Assembly (NCBI GenBank): GCA_015062285.1
Contig: SUUY01000001.1
Location: 234,880-298,879, forward strand
Direction: 5' to 3'
Source of the DNA: Alphaproteobacteria bacterium
GTDB lineage: Bacteria; Pseudomonadota; Alphaproteobacteria; RF32; CAG-239
DNA length: 64,000 bases
Shown here: positions 1 to 10,410 of the stretch, one piece after another
Position numbering within the stretch: position 1 is the first letter of the stretch
How the letters are laid out: every line of letters begins with the position of its first letter
Notes under the pieces: generated by a model
The model's input: the letters and a program-made list of their open reading frames with translations, nothing else
Told to the model about the DNA's origin: nothing
Database searches by the model: none
Translations under genes and position numbers: made by a program

Positions 1-319
1 GTCCGTGAAAACCAATAGCCTTTATTTCTTGAGAAGAAATATCTGACTTAGCTAACATTTCTTTTATAGTTTGGGTCACGAGCTCAATATAGGAATTATG
101 CAACTCAAGAAAAGATGTCTTATCTTCTTGAAAAATAGATTGAATATCACCCGTGTTGGCAGATAGTTTTTGTTTTAAAGCTCTAAATTTTTGAGCCATT
201 TCAAGAGGTATGGGCTTGCTATGAGATGCAATATCGCAAATTGATTTGCCCTCAAAACGGGTTAATACAGTGTCAACTGCATCAAGCGAGTTGCCGGTCA
301 TTACGCCTATGCATATCAT
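1..319 (-). CDS. anmK: Anhydro-N-acetylmuramic acid kinase, N-terminal part (cut by window edge)
   Basis: AnmK phosphorylates and opens 1,6-anhydro-MurNAc recovered from peptidoglycan turnover. The leftward frame starts at the ATG at 319 and stays open to base 1, so about 106 residues are visible. The N-terminus reads ICIGVMTGNSLDAVD, matching the family's G-x-M-(S/T)-G-T-S-L-D-G-x-D phosphate-binding start, although the usual GTS is GNS here. Near the window edge, AIGFHG matches the conserved IGxHGQT segment. The C-terminal two-thirds is outside the window. Confidence 0.85.
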   Translation of the reverse strand, partial: MICIGVMTGNSLDAVDTVLTRFEGKSICDIASHSKPIPLEMAQKFRALKQKLSANTGDIQSIFQEDKTSFLELHNSYIELVTQTIKEMLAKSDISSQEIKAIGFHG

Positions 320-422
320 GGTAGTCCTTCACAATGTTTGCTGGTTTTAATAAAACTTTAGTTTATAATACAAGAATAGTTTTAATTTATAGTTAATGCA
401 ACCAAAAATTTATACATTGTGT

Positions 423-457
423 AAAAAAAGCCCGAAACGCGAGTGCGTAACGGGCTT
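423..457 (-). terminator. Rho-independent terminator of the S1-like gene
   Basis: AGCCCG (429-434) pairs with CGGGCT (451-456), with a second inner stem ACGC/GCGT. On the minus strand it is followed by a run of seven T. It sits just past the stop of the leftward gene 461-958. Confidence 0.8.
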
Positions 458-460
458 GGC

Positions 461-958
461 TTAAATTGATATTGATAGACATTTTTTTTGAGCATTATAA
501 CTTTCGATTGTGCATTCTACTCTATCGCCTTTAGATAAATTGCGACAATGAGATATTGTGCATTCTACGTTTGGGGCAAAGTGTATCAAGCAATCTCCGG
601 AGTGGAAGGCATGTTTTACAGTTCCTACCACTTTGCTGCCTACGGGGTGAACAGAAATGAACTCATCTGTTGGCATATGCAATGGAGTTACATCGATGTT
701 TAGCTCCTGGTAAGCGAGATGCTCTTTTTTGCGGAAGCGTTTGGTGATCTTATCTATCTTCACTGACCAGAATGCTCCAACCTTAAAAATGGTGTGGGGG
801 TTAATTCGGCAGTTTGAAGGTAAGTAGTAAGAGCCCAAAAGGTTTTGTTGCGTGTTGCCTTGCAACATAAACGTTACCACATTGTCTTTTACGGATTTTA
901 CTTGTCCTTGGTAGGAAATGTCTGAACCTACGAGGAATCCGTTGCTTTTGTAACACAT
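461..958 (-). CDS. Small protein with a C-terminal S1-like (OB-fold) domain
   Basis: 165 residues. The C-terminal 65 residues have the spacing of an S1 RNA-binding domain: VGSKVVGTVKHAF, then GDCLIHFAPNVECTISH, then KGDRVECTIESYNAQ, ending in LSIS. The N-terminal half (VGSDISYQGQVKSVKDNVVTF) may be a second small beta barrel. An RNA-binding role is inferred from the S1-like pattern only; I do not recognise a named family. It is single-gene, with its own promoter (992-1019) and terminator (423-457). Confidence 0.7.
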   Translation of the reverse strand: MCYKSNGFLVGSDISYQGQVKSVKDNVVTFMLQGNTQQNLLGSYYLPSNCRINPHTIFKVGAFWSVKIDKITKRFRKKEHLAYQELNIDVTPLHMPTDEFISVHPVGSKVVGTVKHAFHSGDCLIHFAPNVECTISHCRNLSKGDRVECTIESYNAQKKCLSISI

Positions 959-991
959 ATATATATAACAAAAATTAAATATTATGTATTA

Positions 992-1019
992 AGTATAGTA
1001 ATGATATTAAAAATTGCAA
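992..1019 (-). promoter_or_regulatory. Promoter of the S1-like gene
   Basis: Read leftward: TTGCAA (1014-1019), 16-base spacer, TATACT (992-997), about 35 bases before the start codon at 958. The same pattern appears in front of rplK and the hydrogenase operon. Confidence 0.55.
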
Positions 1020-1069
1020 CATGTTTTAGACAAAATTTTTATCACAAATAATAATATGCAAAAAAATGC

Positions 1070-1097
1070 TTGCAAAATAAGAAGGTTATGTTATACC
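1070..1097 (+). promoter_or_regulatory. Promoter of rplK-rplA
   Basis: TTGCAA (1070-1075), 16-base spacer, TATACC (1092-1097). It lies 110 bases upstream of rplK, leaving room for the structured leader at 1155-1186. Confidence 0.6.
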
Positions 1098-1154
1098 AAG
1101 GCCACATTTTGGAATGTGTAATAGTGTTCTGAAATGCGAATCGTATTTAAATCT

Positions 1155-1186
1155 TCGTGGGAGGCCAGCCATGGTCAAAACCACGA
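1155..1186 (+). promoter_or_regulatory. Leader hairpin before rplK, candidate L1 autoregulatory site
   Basis: TCGTGG (1155-1160) pairs with CCACGA (1181-1186), and GGCC/GGTC can pair inside. In bacteria, ribosomal protein L1 represses the L11 operon by binding an mRNA hairpin that mimics its 23S site. The position is right for this, and similar GTGGGAGG...CCAC leaders precede rplK in other Alphaproteobacteria. The L1-binding role is inference. Confidence 0.5.
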
Positions 1187-1207
1187 TCCTAACAAAAGGG
1201 AATGAAA

Positions 1208-1645
1208 ATGGCTAAATCTAAAAAGAAAATTTTAGGATTAATCAAGCTTCAAATCCCCGCTGGAAAGGCTAATCCTTCTCCACCGGTTGGTCCTGCATTG
1301 GGTCAAAAAGGCTTGAACATTATGGAATTTTGTAAGGCATTTAATGCTGCTACCCAAAAAATGGAACCGGGTATTCCTGTTCCGGTAGTGATTACTGCTT
1401 TTGAAGATAAATCTTTTACATTTGTTACCAAACTTCCTCCGGTTGCTTATTATTTGAAAAAAGCTGCCGGTGTGCAGTCTGCATCTAAAGAACCGGGTAA
1501 AGTTGTTGCCGGTCAGGTAACTATGGCTCAAATTAAAGAAATAGCTGAAACTAAATTGCCAGATCTTAACTGCTCTACTGTGGAAGCAGCTATGAACATG
1601 GTTAAAGGTCAGGCCGTTTCTATGGGCATTAAGGTTGTGGAGTAG
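1208..1645 (+). CDS. rplK: 50S ribosomal protein L11
   Basis: Component of the ribosomal GTPase-associated stalk base. The family signature is clear: [21 protein letters not shown] near the N-terminus and the C-terminal RNA-binding half (KTKLPDLN-type helix, [14 protein letters not shown]). I chose the ATG at 1208 over the one at 1202 because AAAGGG (1195-1200) is then 7 bases upstream, and the protein begins MAKSKKK as in the family. rplA follows with 4 bases between. The usual upstream neighbour nusG is absent. Confidence 0.97.
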   Translation: MAKSKKKILGLIKLQIPAGKANPSPPVGPALGQKGLNIMEFCKAFNAATQKMEPGIPVPVVITAFEDKSFTFVTKLPPVAYYLKKAAGVQSASKEPGKVVAGQVTMAQIKEIAETKLPDLNCSTVEAAMNMVKGQAVSMGIKVVE

Positions 1646-1649
1646 TATC

Positions 1650-2330
1650 ATGGGTAAAAGAATTGTAAATGCTTATAAGTCAGTTGATAAAACTCAAGCT
1701 TATGCTTTGAGTGAGGCTGTAAAAATTGTTAAGTCTAATGCAACTGCTAAATTTGATGAAACTATTGATATTGCTGTAAATTTGGGTGTTGACCCTAAAT
1801 ATGCAGACCAAATGGTTCGTGGTGTGTGCTCTTTGCCTCATGGTACAGGTAAAACTGTTCGTGTTGCTGTTTTTGCACAAGGTGAAAAAGCAGATGAAGC
1901 AAAAGCTGCCGGAGCAGATATCGTTGGTGCAGAAAACTTGGTAGATTCTATTCTTGCAGGTAAGGTAGACTTTGATCGTTGTATTGCTACCCCGGATATG
2001 ATGGGTATGGCCGGTCGTGTTGCTCGTGTATTGGGTCCTAAAGGTCTTATGCCAAACCCAAAACTCGGTACTGTTACTGCAGATGTTGCCAATGCTGTTA
2101 AAAAAGCCAAGGCTGGTGAAGTTCAATATCGTGTTGAAAAAAATGGTATTGTTCATGCCGGTATTGGTAAGGCTAGTTTTAGTGAAGAGCAAATTTTGGA
2201 AAATGCTAAGGCATTTATCGACGCTATCATTAAAGCTAAACCAACAGGTGCAAAAGGAACTTATATGAAGAAAGTTTCTTTGAGCTCTACAATGGGTGTT
2301 GGTATCCAAATTGATACTGCTAATATGTAA
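1650..2330 (+). CDS. rplA: 50S ribosomal protein L1
   Basis: 226 residues, normal family length. L1 binds 23S rRNA at the E-site stalk and represses its own operon. It carries the signature [15 protein letters not shown] and the tail [13 protein letters not shown]. The start is the ATG at 1650 ([10 protein letters not shown]), four bases after the rplK stop, suggesting translational coupling. The usual downstream genes rplJ-rplL are absent; convergent uvrB follows across a shared terminator. Confidence 0.97.
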   Translation: MGKRIVNAYKSVDKTQAYALSEAVKIVKSNATAKFDETIDIAVNLGVDPKYADQMVRGVCSLPHGTGKTVRVAVFAQGEKADEAKAAGADIVGAENLVDSILAGKVDFDRCIATPDMMGMAGRVARVLGPKGLMPNPKLGTVTADVANAVKKAKAGEVQYRVEKNGIVHAGIGKASFSEEQILENAKAFIDAIIKAKPTGAKGTYMKKVSLSSTMGVGIQIDTANM

Positions 2331-2354
2331 AATTTGCAAAATTTTACAATTTTG

Positions 2355-2389
2355 AAAAAAGGAGGCATTTTTTTAAGTGCCTCCTTTTT
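2355..2389. terminator. Bidirectional terminator between rplA and uvrB
   Basis: AAAAAAGGAGGCA (2355-2367) pairs with TGCCTCCTTTTT (2378-2389); both strands end in a T run. It serves rplA rightward and uvrB leftward. Confidence 0.85.
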
Positions 2390-4385
2390 AGTCACTTAAC
2401 AATTGAAGCTGTTCAAGTTCTTTGATCTTGTCTCGATATGATATTGCTGTTTCGAAATCAAGATCCGCAGCAGCATTTTGCATGATTTTGGTGTATTCTT
2501 TAATTGTTTTTTCTATATTTGTGAAATCTATTTTGGGTGCTGATTTTTGTTCGTTATTTTCTTTGGCTGTCATTTCACTTAGGGAAGATGAAATTTTTTT
2601 CTTAATGGTTTGAGGAGTGATACCATTAGCAATATTATATTCCAGTTGTTTTTTGCGTCGGCGATTGGTTTCATCTAATGCTCCCTGCAATGATCGAGTA
2701 ATAGTGTCTGCATATAAAATTACACGGCCATTGGCATTTCGAGCGGCTCGTCCGATAGTTTGAATAAGTGAACGTTCTGAACGCAGGAATCCTTCTTTAT
2801 CTGCATCAAGAATGGCTACCAATGAACATTCCGGAATGTCTAATCCTTCTCTTAGCAGGTTAATGCCAACAAGAACATCAAAAGTACCAAGTCTAAGGTC
2901 TCTTATAATTTCAATTCTTTCTAGAGTATCTATATCAGAATGCAAATAACGAACTTTTATACCATTATCGGCTAAGTACTCGGTGAGGTCTTCTGCCATT
3001 TTTTTGGTAAGTGTTGTTACTAAGACTCGCTCTCCTTTATTGGCTGTTTTACGACATTCTTCCATAAGATCATCAATTTGGTTTTCTACCGGTCTGATTA
3101 AACATAGAGGATCTGTCAATCCGGTTGGACGAATAACTTGCTCAGTAAAAATCCCTTTACTTTGTTCAAGTTCCCATTCTCCTGGAGTTGCAGATACAAA
3201 GATTGTTTGACCTCTCATCATATTCCATTCTTCGAATTTTAACGGGCGATTATCAACACACGATGGAAGTCGAAACCCATATTGCGCTAAAGTTGATTTA
3301 CGATTAAAATCGCCTCGAAACATTCCTCCGATTTGAGGAACGGAAACATGGCTTTCATCTATAAAAATAAGAGCATCGGAAGGCAAATATTCAAATAAAG
3401 TAGGAGGAGGGTCTCCGGCTTTGCGTCCGGTCAAATAACGAGAATAGTTTTCAATACCTTTGCAATGTCCGGTAGCTTCAAGCATTTCGAGATCAAACCG
3501 AGTTCTTTGTTCAATTCTTTGTGCTTCTAATAATTTGTTTTGAGATTGAAAAGTTGATATTTGGTCTTTGAGTTCTTCTTTAATGCCCTGAATTGCTTGA
3601 GAAATTGCAGGTCGGGGTGTTACATAGTGATTTGCAGGATATATAGTAATGTTTTGTAAATTTGTTGTTTTTTTTCCGGTAAGAGAATCAAATTCACTTA
3701 TTTCTTCTATTTCATCACCAAAAAATGATATTCGCCATCCTCGATCTTCATAGTGAGCCGGAAATATATCTAATGTATCTCCTTGTACTCTAAATGTGGA
3801 GCGAACAAAATTTTGTTGATTGCGTTCATATTGGAGTTCTGCAAGTTTATGGCATATTTCTTTGATGCTTACTTCTTGTCCAATATGTAGAGGTATGGTC
3901 ATTGCAGAGTATGATTCAACATCACCTAAGCCATATATACATGATACAGATGCAACAATTATGACGTCTCTATTTTCTAAAATATTTCTGGTTGCTGCAT
4001 TACGCATACGGTCGATTTGTTCATTTTGAGCGGAATCTTTTTCAATGTAAGTGTCCGTTTTGGGAATATAAGCTTCGGGCTGGAAGTAATCATAATAAGA
4101 TACAAAATATTCAACATGATTATGAGGGAAAAACTCCTTCATTTCGCTATATAGTTGGGCTGCTAATATCTTGTTTGGTGCCATAATGAGAGCGGGGCGA
4201 TTACTTTGCTCGATTATCTTGGCCATGGTATAGGTTTTTCCGCTTCCGGTAACTCCAAGTAAAACTTGGTTCTTTATTCCATTATTTATGCTTTGGCACA
4301 ATTCTGCTATAGCCTGAGGTTGATCACCTGAAGGAGCAAAAGGACTTATCAGCTCAAAAAGCTTATTTTGATTCTTGGAACTCAT
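2388..4385 (-). CDS. uvrB: UvrABC excision nuclease subunit B
   Basis: DNA-damage-verifying helicase subunit of nucleotide excision repair. Visible: Walker [13 protein letters not shown] near residue 37, the beta-hairpin region with [40 protein letters not shown], and the C-terminal UvrC-binding helix ([17 protein letters not shown]). The ATG at 4385 ([10 protein letters not shown]) is preferred over upstream starts because AAGG lies 6 bases before it and the protein then has the usual length of 665. It overlaps the end of the upstream TPR gene by 23 bases, so the two are probably coupled. Confidence 0.96.
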   Translation of the reverse strand: MSSKNQNKLFELISPFAPSGDQPQAIAELCQSINNGIKNQVLLGVTGSGKTYTMAKIIEQSNRPALIMAPNKILAAQLYSEMKEFFPHNHVEYFVSYYDYFQPEAYIPKTDTYIEKDSAQNEQIDRMRNAATRNILENRDVIIVASVSCIYGLGDVESYSAMTIPLHIGQEVSIKEICHKLAELQYERNQQNFVRSTFRVQGDTLDIFPAHYEDRGWRISFFGDEIEEISEFDSLTGKKTTNLQNITIYPANHYVTPRPAISQAIQGIKEELKDQISTFQSQNKLLEAQRIEQRTRFDLEMLEATGHCKGIENYSRYLTGRKAGDPPPTLFEYLPSDALIFIDESHVSVPQIGGMFRGDFNRKSTLAQYGFRLPSCVDNRPLKFEEWNMMRGQTIFVSATPGEWELEQSKGIFTEQVIRPTGLTDPLCLIRPVENQIDDLMEECRKTANKGERVLVTTLTKKMAEDLTEYLADNGIKVRYLHSDIDTLERIEIIRDLRLGTFDVLVGINLLREGLDIPECSLVAILDADKEGFLRSERSLIQTIGRAARNANGRVILYADTITRSLQGALDETNRRRKKQLEYNIANGITPQTIKKKISSSLSEMTAKENNEQKSAPKIDFTNIEKTIKEYTKIMQNAAADLDFETAISYRDKIKELEQLQLLSD

Positions 4386-6882
4386 TGCCTTGAAGGCTTT
4401 CACCATAAATTTTTGCGTAATTGGTAAAAGTTTGTACGTCATTAACAATTTTGTTAATTTCGTTTAGGTTTATTTTATCTTTATCCAGATGCTTTGTTAA
4501 GATATTAAAAATACTATGATATTTGGTATTAGCGAAATAAGGCATAAATTTGTTGCGAATTCGAATTAGTACAGTTTCTTTACCCGCTTTTTTTAGGGTG
4601 GTTGCCCAATCAAGAATAAAGTTAATTTGTTCTTGACTTAAAGGCTTGTTGGGATTTGGTTCTTCAATAAGGTATTTTATACTTTCTGCTGCTTTATCCC
4701 ATAATTCGCCTTTCCAATAAATTTCAAATTTATGCAAGAGAGCTGTCTTGCCATAGTCGTTCTTTAATAATTCTAAGGCTTTTTGTGTCTCTCCCATTTG
4801 AGTATATGCACGAGCCATAATAACTCTACGTGGATTAGTTGTTTCTTCAGAAAGGTTTGGCGCATCGGTTGTTCGTAGTATTTCTAAAGCCTGAAAAGGA
4901 TTTTCTTCAAATAGGTGAATTATTGCCATGCGAGCTCCAATTCGTGCCTTATCTTCTGCAGTAACATTGGGATTAAGTAATAAATCTGCCAACAAATTGT
5001 ATGCTCTAGATGTTAAGTCAACAGCAACAAGTCTATCTGCCAAACGTTGAGTTATGGTGTTTTTTTTGCTGCTAATATTTGATAGCCAATTAAAATCCTG
5101 ATATAAAGCCAAGGCTGTTATAGGGGATAATTTGGCGTCAGCCTGATTACTTAAAAATATTTCTTCGAAAACACGGAGCATTTTTTTTGCGATGCGCTCT
5201 TTTTGTTCAACAACAGGAGTATATACTCCGGCTTCGTTTAAGGTGCGTAGAGCATTATGAAAGTCAAAATCTTTAAGATAGAGTTCTGCCAATTGATCCA
5301 GGAGCTTTATCTTGAACTCTTGTTCACTCCATGCAAAACGCAATCTTTCCAGTTCGGCAATAGCCTCTTTGAGAGGCATAGCTTTTATTTTTTGGCTTAA
5401 TACGGCATTGTGATATCTTGCTAAAGCGGAATATTTAATTGATGGGCTGCTTATTATGTTACGATATTCTTTTATTGCATTGCGAGGGTAACCCTGAAGT
5501 TCGAGTTTTTTTGCTAAAAGATAATGTATTTGAGGGTCTAAATTTCTGATACGATCTTCTACTGATCGTAAAATATCAATGAAGTTTTGAGCAGATAGAT
5601 CATCTCCGCTCATAATGGCATTTTCTGCCGCAATCAATGCTATTTGGTCTTTGATTTCTTGTGGGTAATCTTTAATAATAGATATGTGATCAAATATTAT
5701 TGCATTATTTTGTTCGCTATACTGTTTGGCACTTTTAGCCAATGCTAACCAAAATTTTCCTTCATCACTATTGGGCAAATTTCCGTAAGAAAAATCATCA
5801 ACAGATTCAGCATATCTGCGTGCTAAAAAATTGGCAACTCCGCTTAGTGCTCGAAATCCATTGGTTTCAGATTCCGGAATTTGGGCACGTTTCATCTGGT
5901 TTAAGATGAATAAAGCATTACTTCCTAAACCATAATAAGTATAATATCTTGCCAGGTCTATTCTTATTTTGTTTTTCTTATCAATTGGAGCTGCAATAAT
6001 ATCTTTTTTATATTTTTCTACGACCTCAGGAAAGGGAGTTCTTTGTTGTTTTTGAGAAATTTGAAGGTTAAAATATGATGACTGATCATCTTTTAAGCCA
6101 CTCTGTTTGCTTTTAATGCGTTCTAAATCACTTGTTATATTTAAGCCTCGACCTTGTGCTCTTAAAGTAAGCCCAGAGTTTCCTCGCGATAATATAATGT
6201 CAGGAGAGTTAATAACAAAAGCCATACCTTGATACGTTTTTAGAATATCAAACTCCGGATATCGGTATGTATTTAGTGTTCCAAGATCTGGTTGAGAAGT
6301 GGTGGCTGTACTAATAATATCTCCTATTTCCGGATCTATAATGGATATGACATTTCCGGTGAAATTACTAGGAATGAATAAGTATGGTTGCTTGAGGCTG
6401 TCATATTGAGTAAATATGGTCATCTCTTTAAAATTATGAGGAGGCAGTTCAGATGTATGCATATCTGCAATCCACAACAATCCTTCTTTTCTGATGGAAA
6501 TGTTTACACCATCTGCTGGAGTAATTTGGATTAAAGTGGCTAAAGGATGTGGAAATTGGTAGATGCTTTTGGCAAGTTCTCCTGCTGTTTCTTTTAACTT
6601 ATCTACGTCTATTTGTTGTAGCTGATCAAAAATTAACCAAACTTTGCCATTCCTTTCAAATGCGGCCAAATTACAAGGATTGCTCCAAGCAAAGCTTAAG
6701 CTTGCCAGTTCTTTTTTTTGAAACTGGGAAGAACCTAAAAAGGAATTTGTCTCCGGTGGATATTGGTCTTTTAAGGTTCGAGAAGAATAAGAGTAATCCT
6801 GAGCCAAAGTATTACCTGCTCCAATTATAAAGGAGACTGCAAAAACAATAAATGTATTTAAGACACGGTAATACAAAATCAT
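4363..6882 (-). CDS. Large exported TPR-type protein in the flagellar gene block
   Basis: 839 residues. A hydrophobic N-terminal segment ([13 protein letters not shown], then LAQ) looks like a signal peptide. The first ~250 residues are beta-rich; the rest is helical, with repeats of the TPR/Sel1 kind (examples: [32 protein letters not shown]). It follows motE by 4 bases, and the order fliL-fliM-DUF6468-motE-TPR resembles alphaproteobacterial flagellar clusters. A periplasmic role in motility is inference; I know no specific function for it. Confidence 0.7.
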   Translation of the reverse strand: MILYYRVLNTFIVFAVSFIIGAGNTLAQDYSYSSRTLKDQYPPETNSFLGSSQFQKKELASLSFAWSNPCNLAAFERNGKVWLIFDQLQQIDVDKLKETAGELAKSIYQFPHPLATLIQITPADGVNISIRKEGLLWIADMHTSELPPHNFKEMTIFTQYDSLKQPYLFIPSNFTGNVISIIDPEIGDIISTATTSQPDLGTLNTYRYPEFDILKTYQGMAFVINSPDIILSRGNSGLTLRAQGRGLNITSDLERIKSKQSGLKDDQSSYFNLQISQKQQRTPFPEVVEKYKKDIIAAPIDKKNKIRIDLARYYTYYGLGSNALFILNQMKRAQIPESETNGFRALSGVANFLARRYAESVDDFSYGNLPNSDEGKFWLALAKSAKQYSEQNNAIIFDHISIIKDYPQEIKDQIALIAAENAIMSGDDLSAQNFIDILRSVEDRIRNLDPQIHYLLAKKLELQGYPRNAIKEYRNIISSPSIKYSALARYHNAVLSQKIKAMPLKEAIAELERLRFAWSEQEFKIKLLDQLAELYLKDFDFHNALRTLNEAGVYTPVVEQKERIAKKMLRVFEEIFLSNQADAKLSPITALALYQDFNWLSNISSKKNTITQRLADRLVAVDLTSRAYNLLADLLLNPNVTAEDKARIGARMAIIHLFEENPFQALEILRTTDAPNLSEETTNPRRVIMARAYTQMGETQKALELLKNDYGKTALLHKFEIYWKGELWDKAAESIKYLIEEPNPNKPLSQEQINFILDWATTLKKAGKETVLIRIRNKFMPYFANTKYHSIFNILTKHLDKDKINLNEINKIVNDVQTFTNYAKIYGESLQGNEFQESK

Positions 6883-6886
6883 ATCC

Positions 6887-7531
6887 CTATAAGTTGTTTC
6901 CTATTAATTCAGCTGTTACTGCCTGTGCTTTTTGTGATTCCATTTGGGCTAAAATAGCTGATGAAGCAGATGGTTTCATTCCTTTTAAGAGAGCTACAGT
7001 GATATTTATATCAAGAGTATTAAATATTCGTGCGGCATCTTTAGGCTTCATAGTAGAGTACAGCTTTACCATAGAATCTATATTGGCCTTTTCTTGTTCT
7101 GAATAAGCATTAATTAATTTTTGTAATTTTTGCTCATATTCTTTTAATTGTTGTAATTTTTTGTTTATTTCCTCTTCAGTAACTTTTAACTGGATTGCTC
7201 TTTTATCAATAGCTTGAGCTCTCAAATCTAAAGTTTCTCTACGTTCTGCCAACTCTTGTAAAATCATAATTTCTGATTGAGTAAAGGTACTGGTCGGAGA
7301 TGTGGAAATTTGTTTGGTTTCCGGAGTTGCTCCGCTTAAAACACGGGAGAGTTCCGCTGTTTCAGAAGATAATTCTTCTTCGGCAAGAGCGTCAGCTGTC
7401 GTAATACTAATTTTGTGATGTGACTGACGAGTATATATATCAAAGATATTGTTTACTTTGATTGTTAGGGTGAGTACAGCTACAAATATGAATATTGGTA
7501 AAAGGCGAATCTTGTTTTGTTTAACAGACAT
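6887..7531 (-). CDS. motE: MotE-like flagellar motor chaperone
   Basis: 214 residues. One N-terminal membrane segment (LLPIFIFVAVLTLTIKV) is followed by a low-complexity linker, a long coiled coil (about residues 90-150), and a C-terminal MgtE_N-like domain (MVKLYSTMKPKDAARIF...GMKPSASSAIL). This layout is that of MotE, described in Sinorhizobium as a periplasmic chaperone of the motor protein MotC. It lies between DUF6468 and the TPR gene in the same transcription direction. Confidence 0.8.
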   Translation of the reverse strand: MSVKQNKIRLLPIFIFVAVLTLTIKVNNIFDIYTRQSHHKISITTADALAEEELSSETAELSRVLSGATPETKQISTSPTSTFTQSEIMILQELAERRETLDLRAQAIDKRAIQLKVTEEEINKKLQQLKEYEQKLQKLINAYSEQEKANIDSMVKLYSTMKPKDAARIFNTLDINITVALLKGMKPSASSAILAQMESQKAQAVTAELIGNNL

Positions 7532-7543
7532 TTTAGTTCCTTA

Positions 7544-7978
7544 TTATTTTATTGAACGAAGTGCTTTGAGTAATTCTAACTCTGCTTCTGAACGAGAATC
7601 TTTTTTGGCGATGCTGTCGCTAGATGTTGTTGTTTCTGTTGTCGTTTTAATGTTGCGTCCGGTACTGATAACATTCTCCAGTCGGTCGGCCAAGTTATCG
7701 GCACGTTCATTGATAAACAGAAGGTCATCCTTTAATTCTTTTGCGCTATCAACAACTTCTTTAAGTCCCTCAGACGAATGTTCGGTAACGGATTTTATTT
7801 TGGGAATGCTGTTTTCAGCTTTGTAGGTTGCATCATTTAGAGCATTTACCAATTGTGCTAAGCTATCTTGATCTTGGCGAAGCAATTTAAGGCTGCTGTT
7901 CAGGCGATAGGTGTATAAAATCGTCGGAACTAAAAGTACAATTATTATTAAGTTTATGATCAGCTCAATACTATCCAT
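7544..7978 (-). CDS. DUF6468-type membrane protein of flagellar clusters
   Basis: 144 residues from the ATG at 7978, which overlaps the fliM stop by 8 bases. GGAAAGG upstream is a plausible ribosome site; a GTG at 7996 is the alternative. One membrane helix (LIINLIIIVLLVPTILYTYRL) is followed by a coiled coil (LRQDQDSLAQLVNALNDAT...ERADNLADRLENVI). This matches the DUF6468 proteins found beside fliM in Alphaproteobacteria. Molecular function unknown. Confidence 0.75.
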   Translation of the reverse strand: MDSIELIINLIIIVLLVPTILYTYRLNSSLKLLRQDQDSLAQLVNALNDATYKAENSIPKIKSVTEHSSEGLKEVVDSAKELKDDLLFINERADNLADRLENVISTGRNIKTTTETTTSSDSIAKKDSRSEAELELLKALRSIK

Positions 7979-8978
7979 TTTTTTCGGCCTTTCCACTAAC
8001 TCTTATAACTATGTGTTGTTCTTTTCTTCCCATAGTGCCTTTGAATAATGGTACATCACCACAAAGAACTTTAATGTCTTCTTGAGGAGATATTTCCAAA
8101 GGAAGGAAAGATCCTCTTTCCCATGAAGATATGTCTGAAAGGCGAATGTCTTTTTCGGCCAACACTGCTTTTACTTCAACATCGGTATCCCAAAGTTGTG
8201 ACATTAAATGGTTTTCCCAAATAGTGTCACGGCCGAAACGTTCGCCCATAAACATTTGCAAAAGGAGCTCTCTGACAGGTTCTAAAGTGGCATAAGGAAT
8301 CATGAGGTCTATTTTTCCGCCTCGATCTTCCATATCAACGCGCAAATGTGCGACGATAACAGCATTGGAAATTCGAGATATGGTAGCAAATCGAGGGTTT
8401 GTTTCTAAGCGATCGAATGCGAAGTTAACAGATGTAATAGGGTCAAAGGCAGTTGATAGATCGCTTAAAATAAGTTTTATCATTTCTTTGACAATGTTTA
8501 GCTCTATGGTTGTATAAGGACGTCCGTCTATACGCATGGCTGCGGTTCCCCTTCTTCCGCCAAGTAAAACATCTACCATAGAGTAGACTAAAGAGCTGTC
8601 CAATGACATCAGACCATAGTTGTCCCATTCTTCAGCTTTGAACACGTTTAGTAATGTAGGAAGAGTAAGAGAGTCGATATATTCTCCAAAACGCATTGAT
8701 TCTATACTATCAAGAGAAACCTCGACATTGTCTTGTGTGAAGTTGCGAAGCGAGGTTGCCATTAGTCGGATGAGACGGTCAAAAACAATTTCCAGCATGG
8801 GTAAGCGCTCGTATGAAACCATATTGGAATTTAATATTGCTCTAACCCCGTTTTTTTGAGCTCCATATTCGTTGCTATCATTGCTCCCATAACCAAGAAG
8901 AGCGTCTATTTCATCTTGATTAAGAGATTTAGAATCAATGATATTGGAATCGGTTGTTTTTTGTTCCTCTGCCACCAC
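7971..8978 (-). CDS. fliM: Flagellar motor switch protein FliM
   Basis: C-ring protein that binds phospho-CheY and sets rotation direction. The N-terminal CheY-binding motif LNQDEIDALLG is at about residues 19-29. The middle CheC-like domain (NSNMVSYERLPMLEIVFDRL) and the C-terminal SpoA/FliN-like domain (DVEVKAVLAE...GDVPLFKG) are complete. It starts at GTG 8978 with AAAGGA about 9 bases upstream, 13 bases after fliL. Confidence 0.95.
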   Translation of the reverse strand: MVAEEQKTTDSNIIDSKSLNQDEIDALLGYGSNDSNEYGAQKNGVRAILNSNMVSYERLPMLEIVFDRLIRLMATSLRNFTQDNVEVSLDSIESMRFGEYIDSLTLPTLLNVFKAEEWDNYGLMSLDSSLVYSMVDVLLGGRRGTAAMRIDGRPYTTIELNIVKEMIKLILSDLSTAFDPITSVNFAFDRLETNPRFATISRISNAVIVAHLRVDMEDRGGKIDLMIPYATLEPVRELLLQMFMGERFGRDTIWENHLMSQLWDTDVEVKAVLAEKDIRLSDISSWERGSFLPLEISPQEDIKVLCGDVPLFKGTMGRKEQHIVIRVSGKAEKNG

Positions 8979-8991
8979 GATACAAATCCTT

Positions 8992-9519
8992 TTAGTTGTC
9001 TGATGTTTTTATTTCTATTTGTTTTATGTTCAGGTTGTTTATTTTAACCGGTGAAGTAACCAGATTAAGTCGATATAATAATTCTTCTTTTAACCAATAT
9101 AGGCCGTTTGCGCCTTCAACCTCTTCTAGTGTAAGTTCTATAATATGAGAAAGTATAGCATCTTTGATGCGAGAAGACATGGCATCTAAGATTGCGACAT
9201 CTTCTATTTTTGAAAGCTCTATACTTAGAGCCAGTGTTATGCTTTCTTTATTTTTTTTGTTGCTCCGGAGATTAGATGAAATTTCCGGAAGATCATAAAA
9301 GATAGTAACGGTATCTCCCTTTTCAGAAGAGCCGGGGGTTGTAACAACACTATATGAAGATGTGTTGCTATAGTCTTGATTTAGAGCATAGAAAATACCA
9401 ACAGATATTCCAATTACAATTAAAACAGGTAAAAGAAAAATCACAAGTTTTTTGCGGTTTATTTTTTTTGTACCTGAAGGAAGCTCTTCTAATTCGATAT
9501 CTTCATCGTTGTCAATCAT
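8992..9519 (-). CDS. fliL: Flagellar basal-body protein FliL
   Basis: 175 residues. A cytoplasmic acidic tail is followed by one membrane helix (LVIFLLPVLIVIGISVGIFYAL, about residues 26-47) and a periplasmic stomatin-like domain containing FYDLPEISSNLRS and GLYWLKEELLYRLN. FliL surrounds the stator units at the basal body. It is the first gene of the leftward flagellar run ending at uvrB. Confidence 0.9.
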   Translation of the reverse strand: MIDNDEDIELEELPSGTKKINRKKLVIFLLPVLIVIGISVGIFYALNQDYSNTSSYSVVTTPGSSEKGDTVTIFYDLPEISSNLRSNKKNKESITLALSIELSKIEDVAILDAMSSRIKDAILSHIIELTLEEVEGANGLYWLKEELLYRLNLVTSPVKINNLNIKQIEIKTSDN

Positions 9520-9712
9520 TTTGTTTCCATAGATAGTGGTTGAATATCCAATTTATTTTATAACATATATTTTATAAATAAATGTAAATTTTCTACTTAT
9601 TACCAACTGAATTTTATCTTATCAAGAAGGTGGTGGAATTTATGCATAAAAAACTGGAAATTATATTATTAACTATTTATACTGGTGACAGTTTTTATTG
9701 TGGAGCCGTATT

Positions 9713-10408
9713 ATGAAAAAAATAACAATCCTGTTTTTTTGCTTTTGTGTGTTGTTGATAAACAATGTGAAAGCTCAGTCATCTGCCGAAGGTGTTAAGC
9801 CTGAAATTCTTGATGAAATTAGCTCGGCCATAGGTCAGGCAGCGTTAATGAATGTTAAAGAGGCTGAACAGGTTTTTTGCTATCATGTGGCCGAGCGACC
9901 GGATAACTATGTCGGATATACTTTAGACGGAATGGCTATTGTCGGTTTCTGCGGTGTCGTAAGTGATGAACTAAAAAATATGGTTATAACAGAGTTGTTT
10001 AGCAATCAGGAACGTGTGTTGTTTGATGTGACGGAAAACTGTGTGATAAGACCTCAAGTTATGCTGAGGTTTGTTCGAGGTGTGGATTATACTGATGTGC
10101 TATTTTCTTCGCCATGTCATGCTTTTGCATTTTTTTATGGTGGAAAGGTTAGTGCATTTAATGCTAAACCGGCAGCACCGATAATTGATGCATTGGTTAA
10201 GCCGCTAACTCAAAATAAAATTGACTTTGCATCTCCGGCGTTATTGAAACAATTGCTGCCGATTGGTATTGCTCAGACAGATAATCAAAAAGAGATTTTA
10301 GAACAAAAAAATGCTCCTATTCGTAAATGGGTAGAAAATAAAACAAAACAAGAAGAGAAAAATGCACCTAAAGGTTGGAATCGCCTTAATAAAGGACGTA
10401 GAAAATAG
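9713..10408 (+). CDS. Secreted protein of unknown function
   Basis: 231 residues from the ATG at 9713 (GGAG at 9702-9705). A clear signal peptide (MKKITILFFCFCVLLINNVKAQ) precedes a mature part with several cysteines (VFCYHVAERP, VGFCGVV, TENCVIRP, SSPCHAFAFF) and a charged C-terminus. No family recognised. It ends two bases before the start codon of the broken pheA, so the two were probably one transcription unit. Probably periplasmic. Confidence 0.75.
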   Translation: MKKITILFFCFCVLLINNVKAQSSAEGVKPEILDEISSAIGQAALMNVKEAEQVFCYHVAERPDNYVGYTLDGMAIVGFCGVVSDELKNMVITELFSNQERVLFDVTENCVIRPQVMLRFVRGVDYTDVLFSSPCHAFAFFYGGKVSAFNAKPAAPIIDALVKPLTQNKIDFASPALLKQLLPIGIAQTDNQKEILEQKNAPIRKWVENKTKQEEKNAPKGWNRLNKGRRK

Positions 10409-10410
10409 TA

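Noticed and set aside
1238..2339. Long antisense ORFs across rplK and rplA
   Set aside because: They are shadows of highly conserved ribosomal genes and have low-quality composition.
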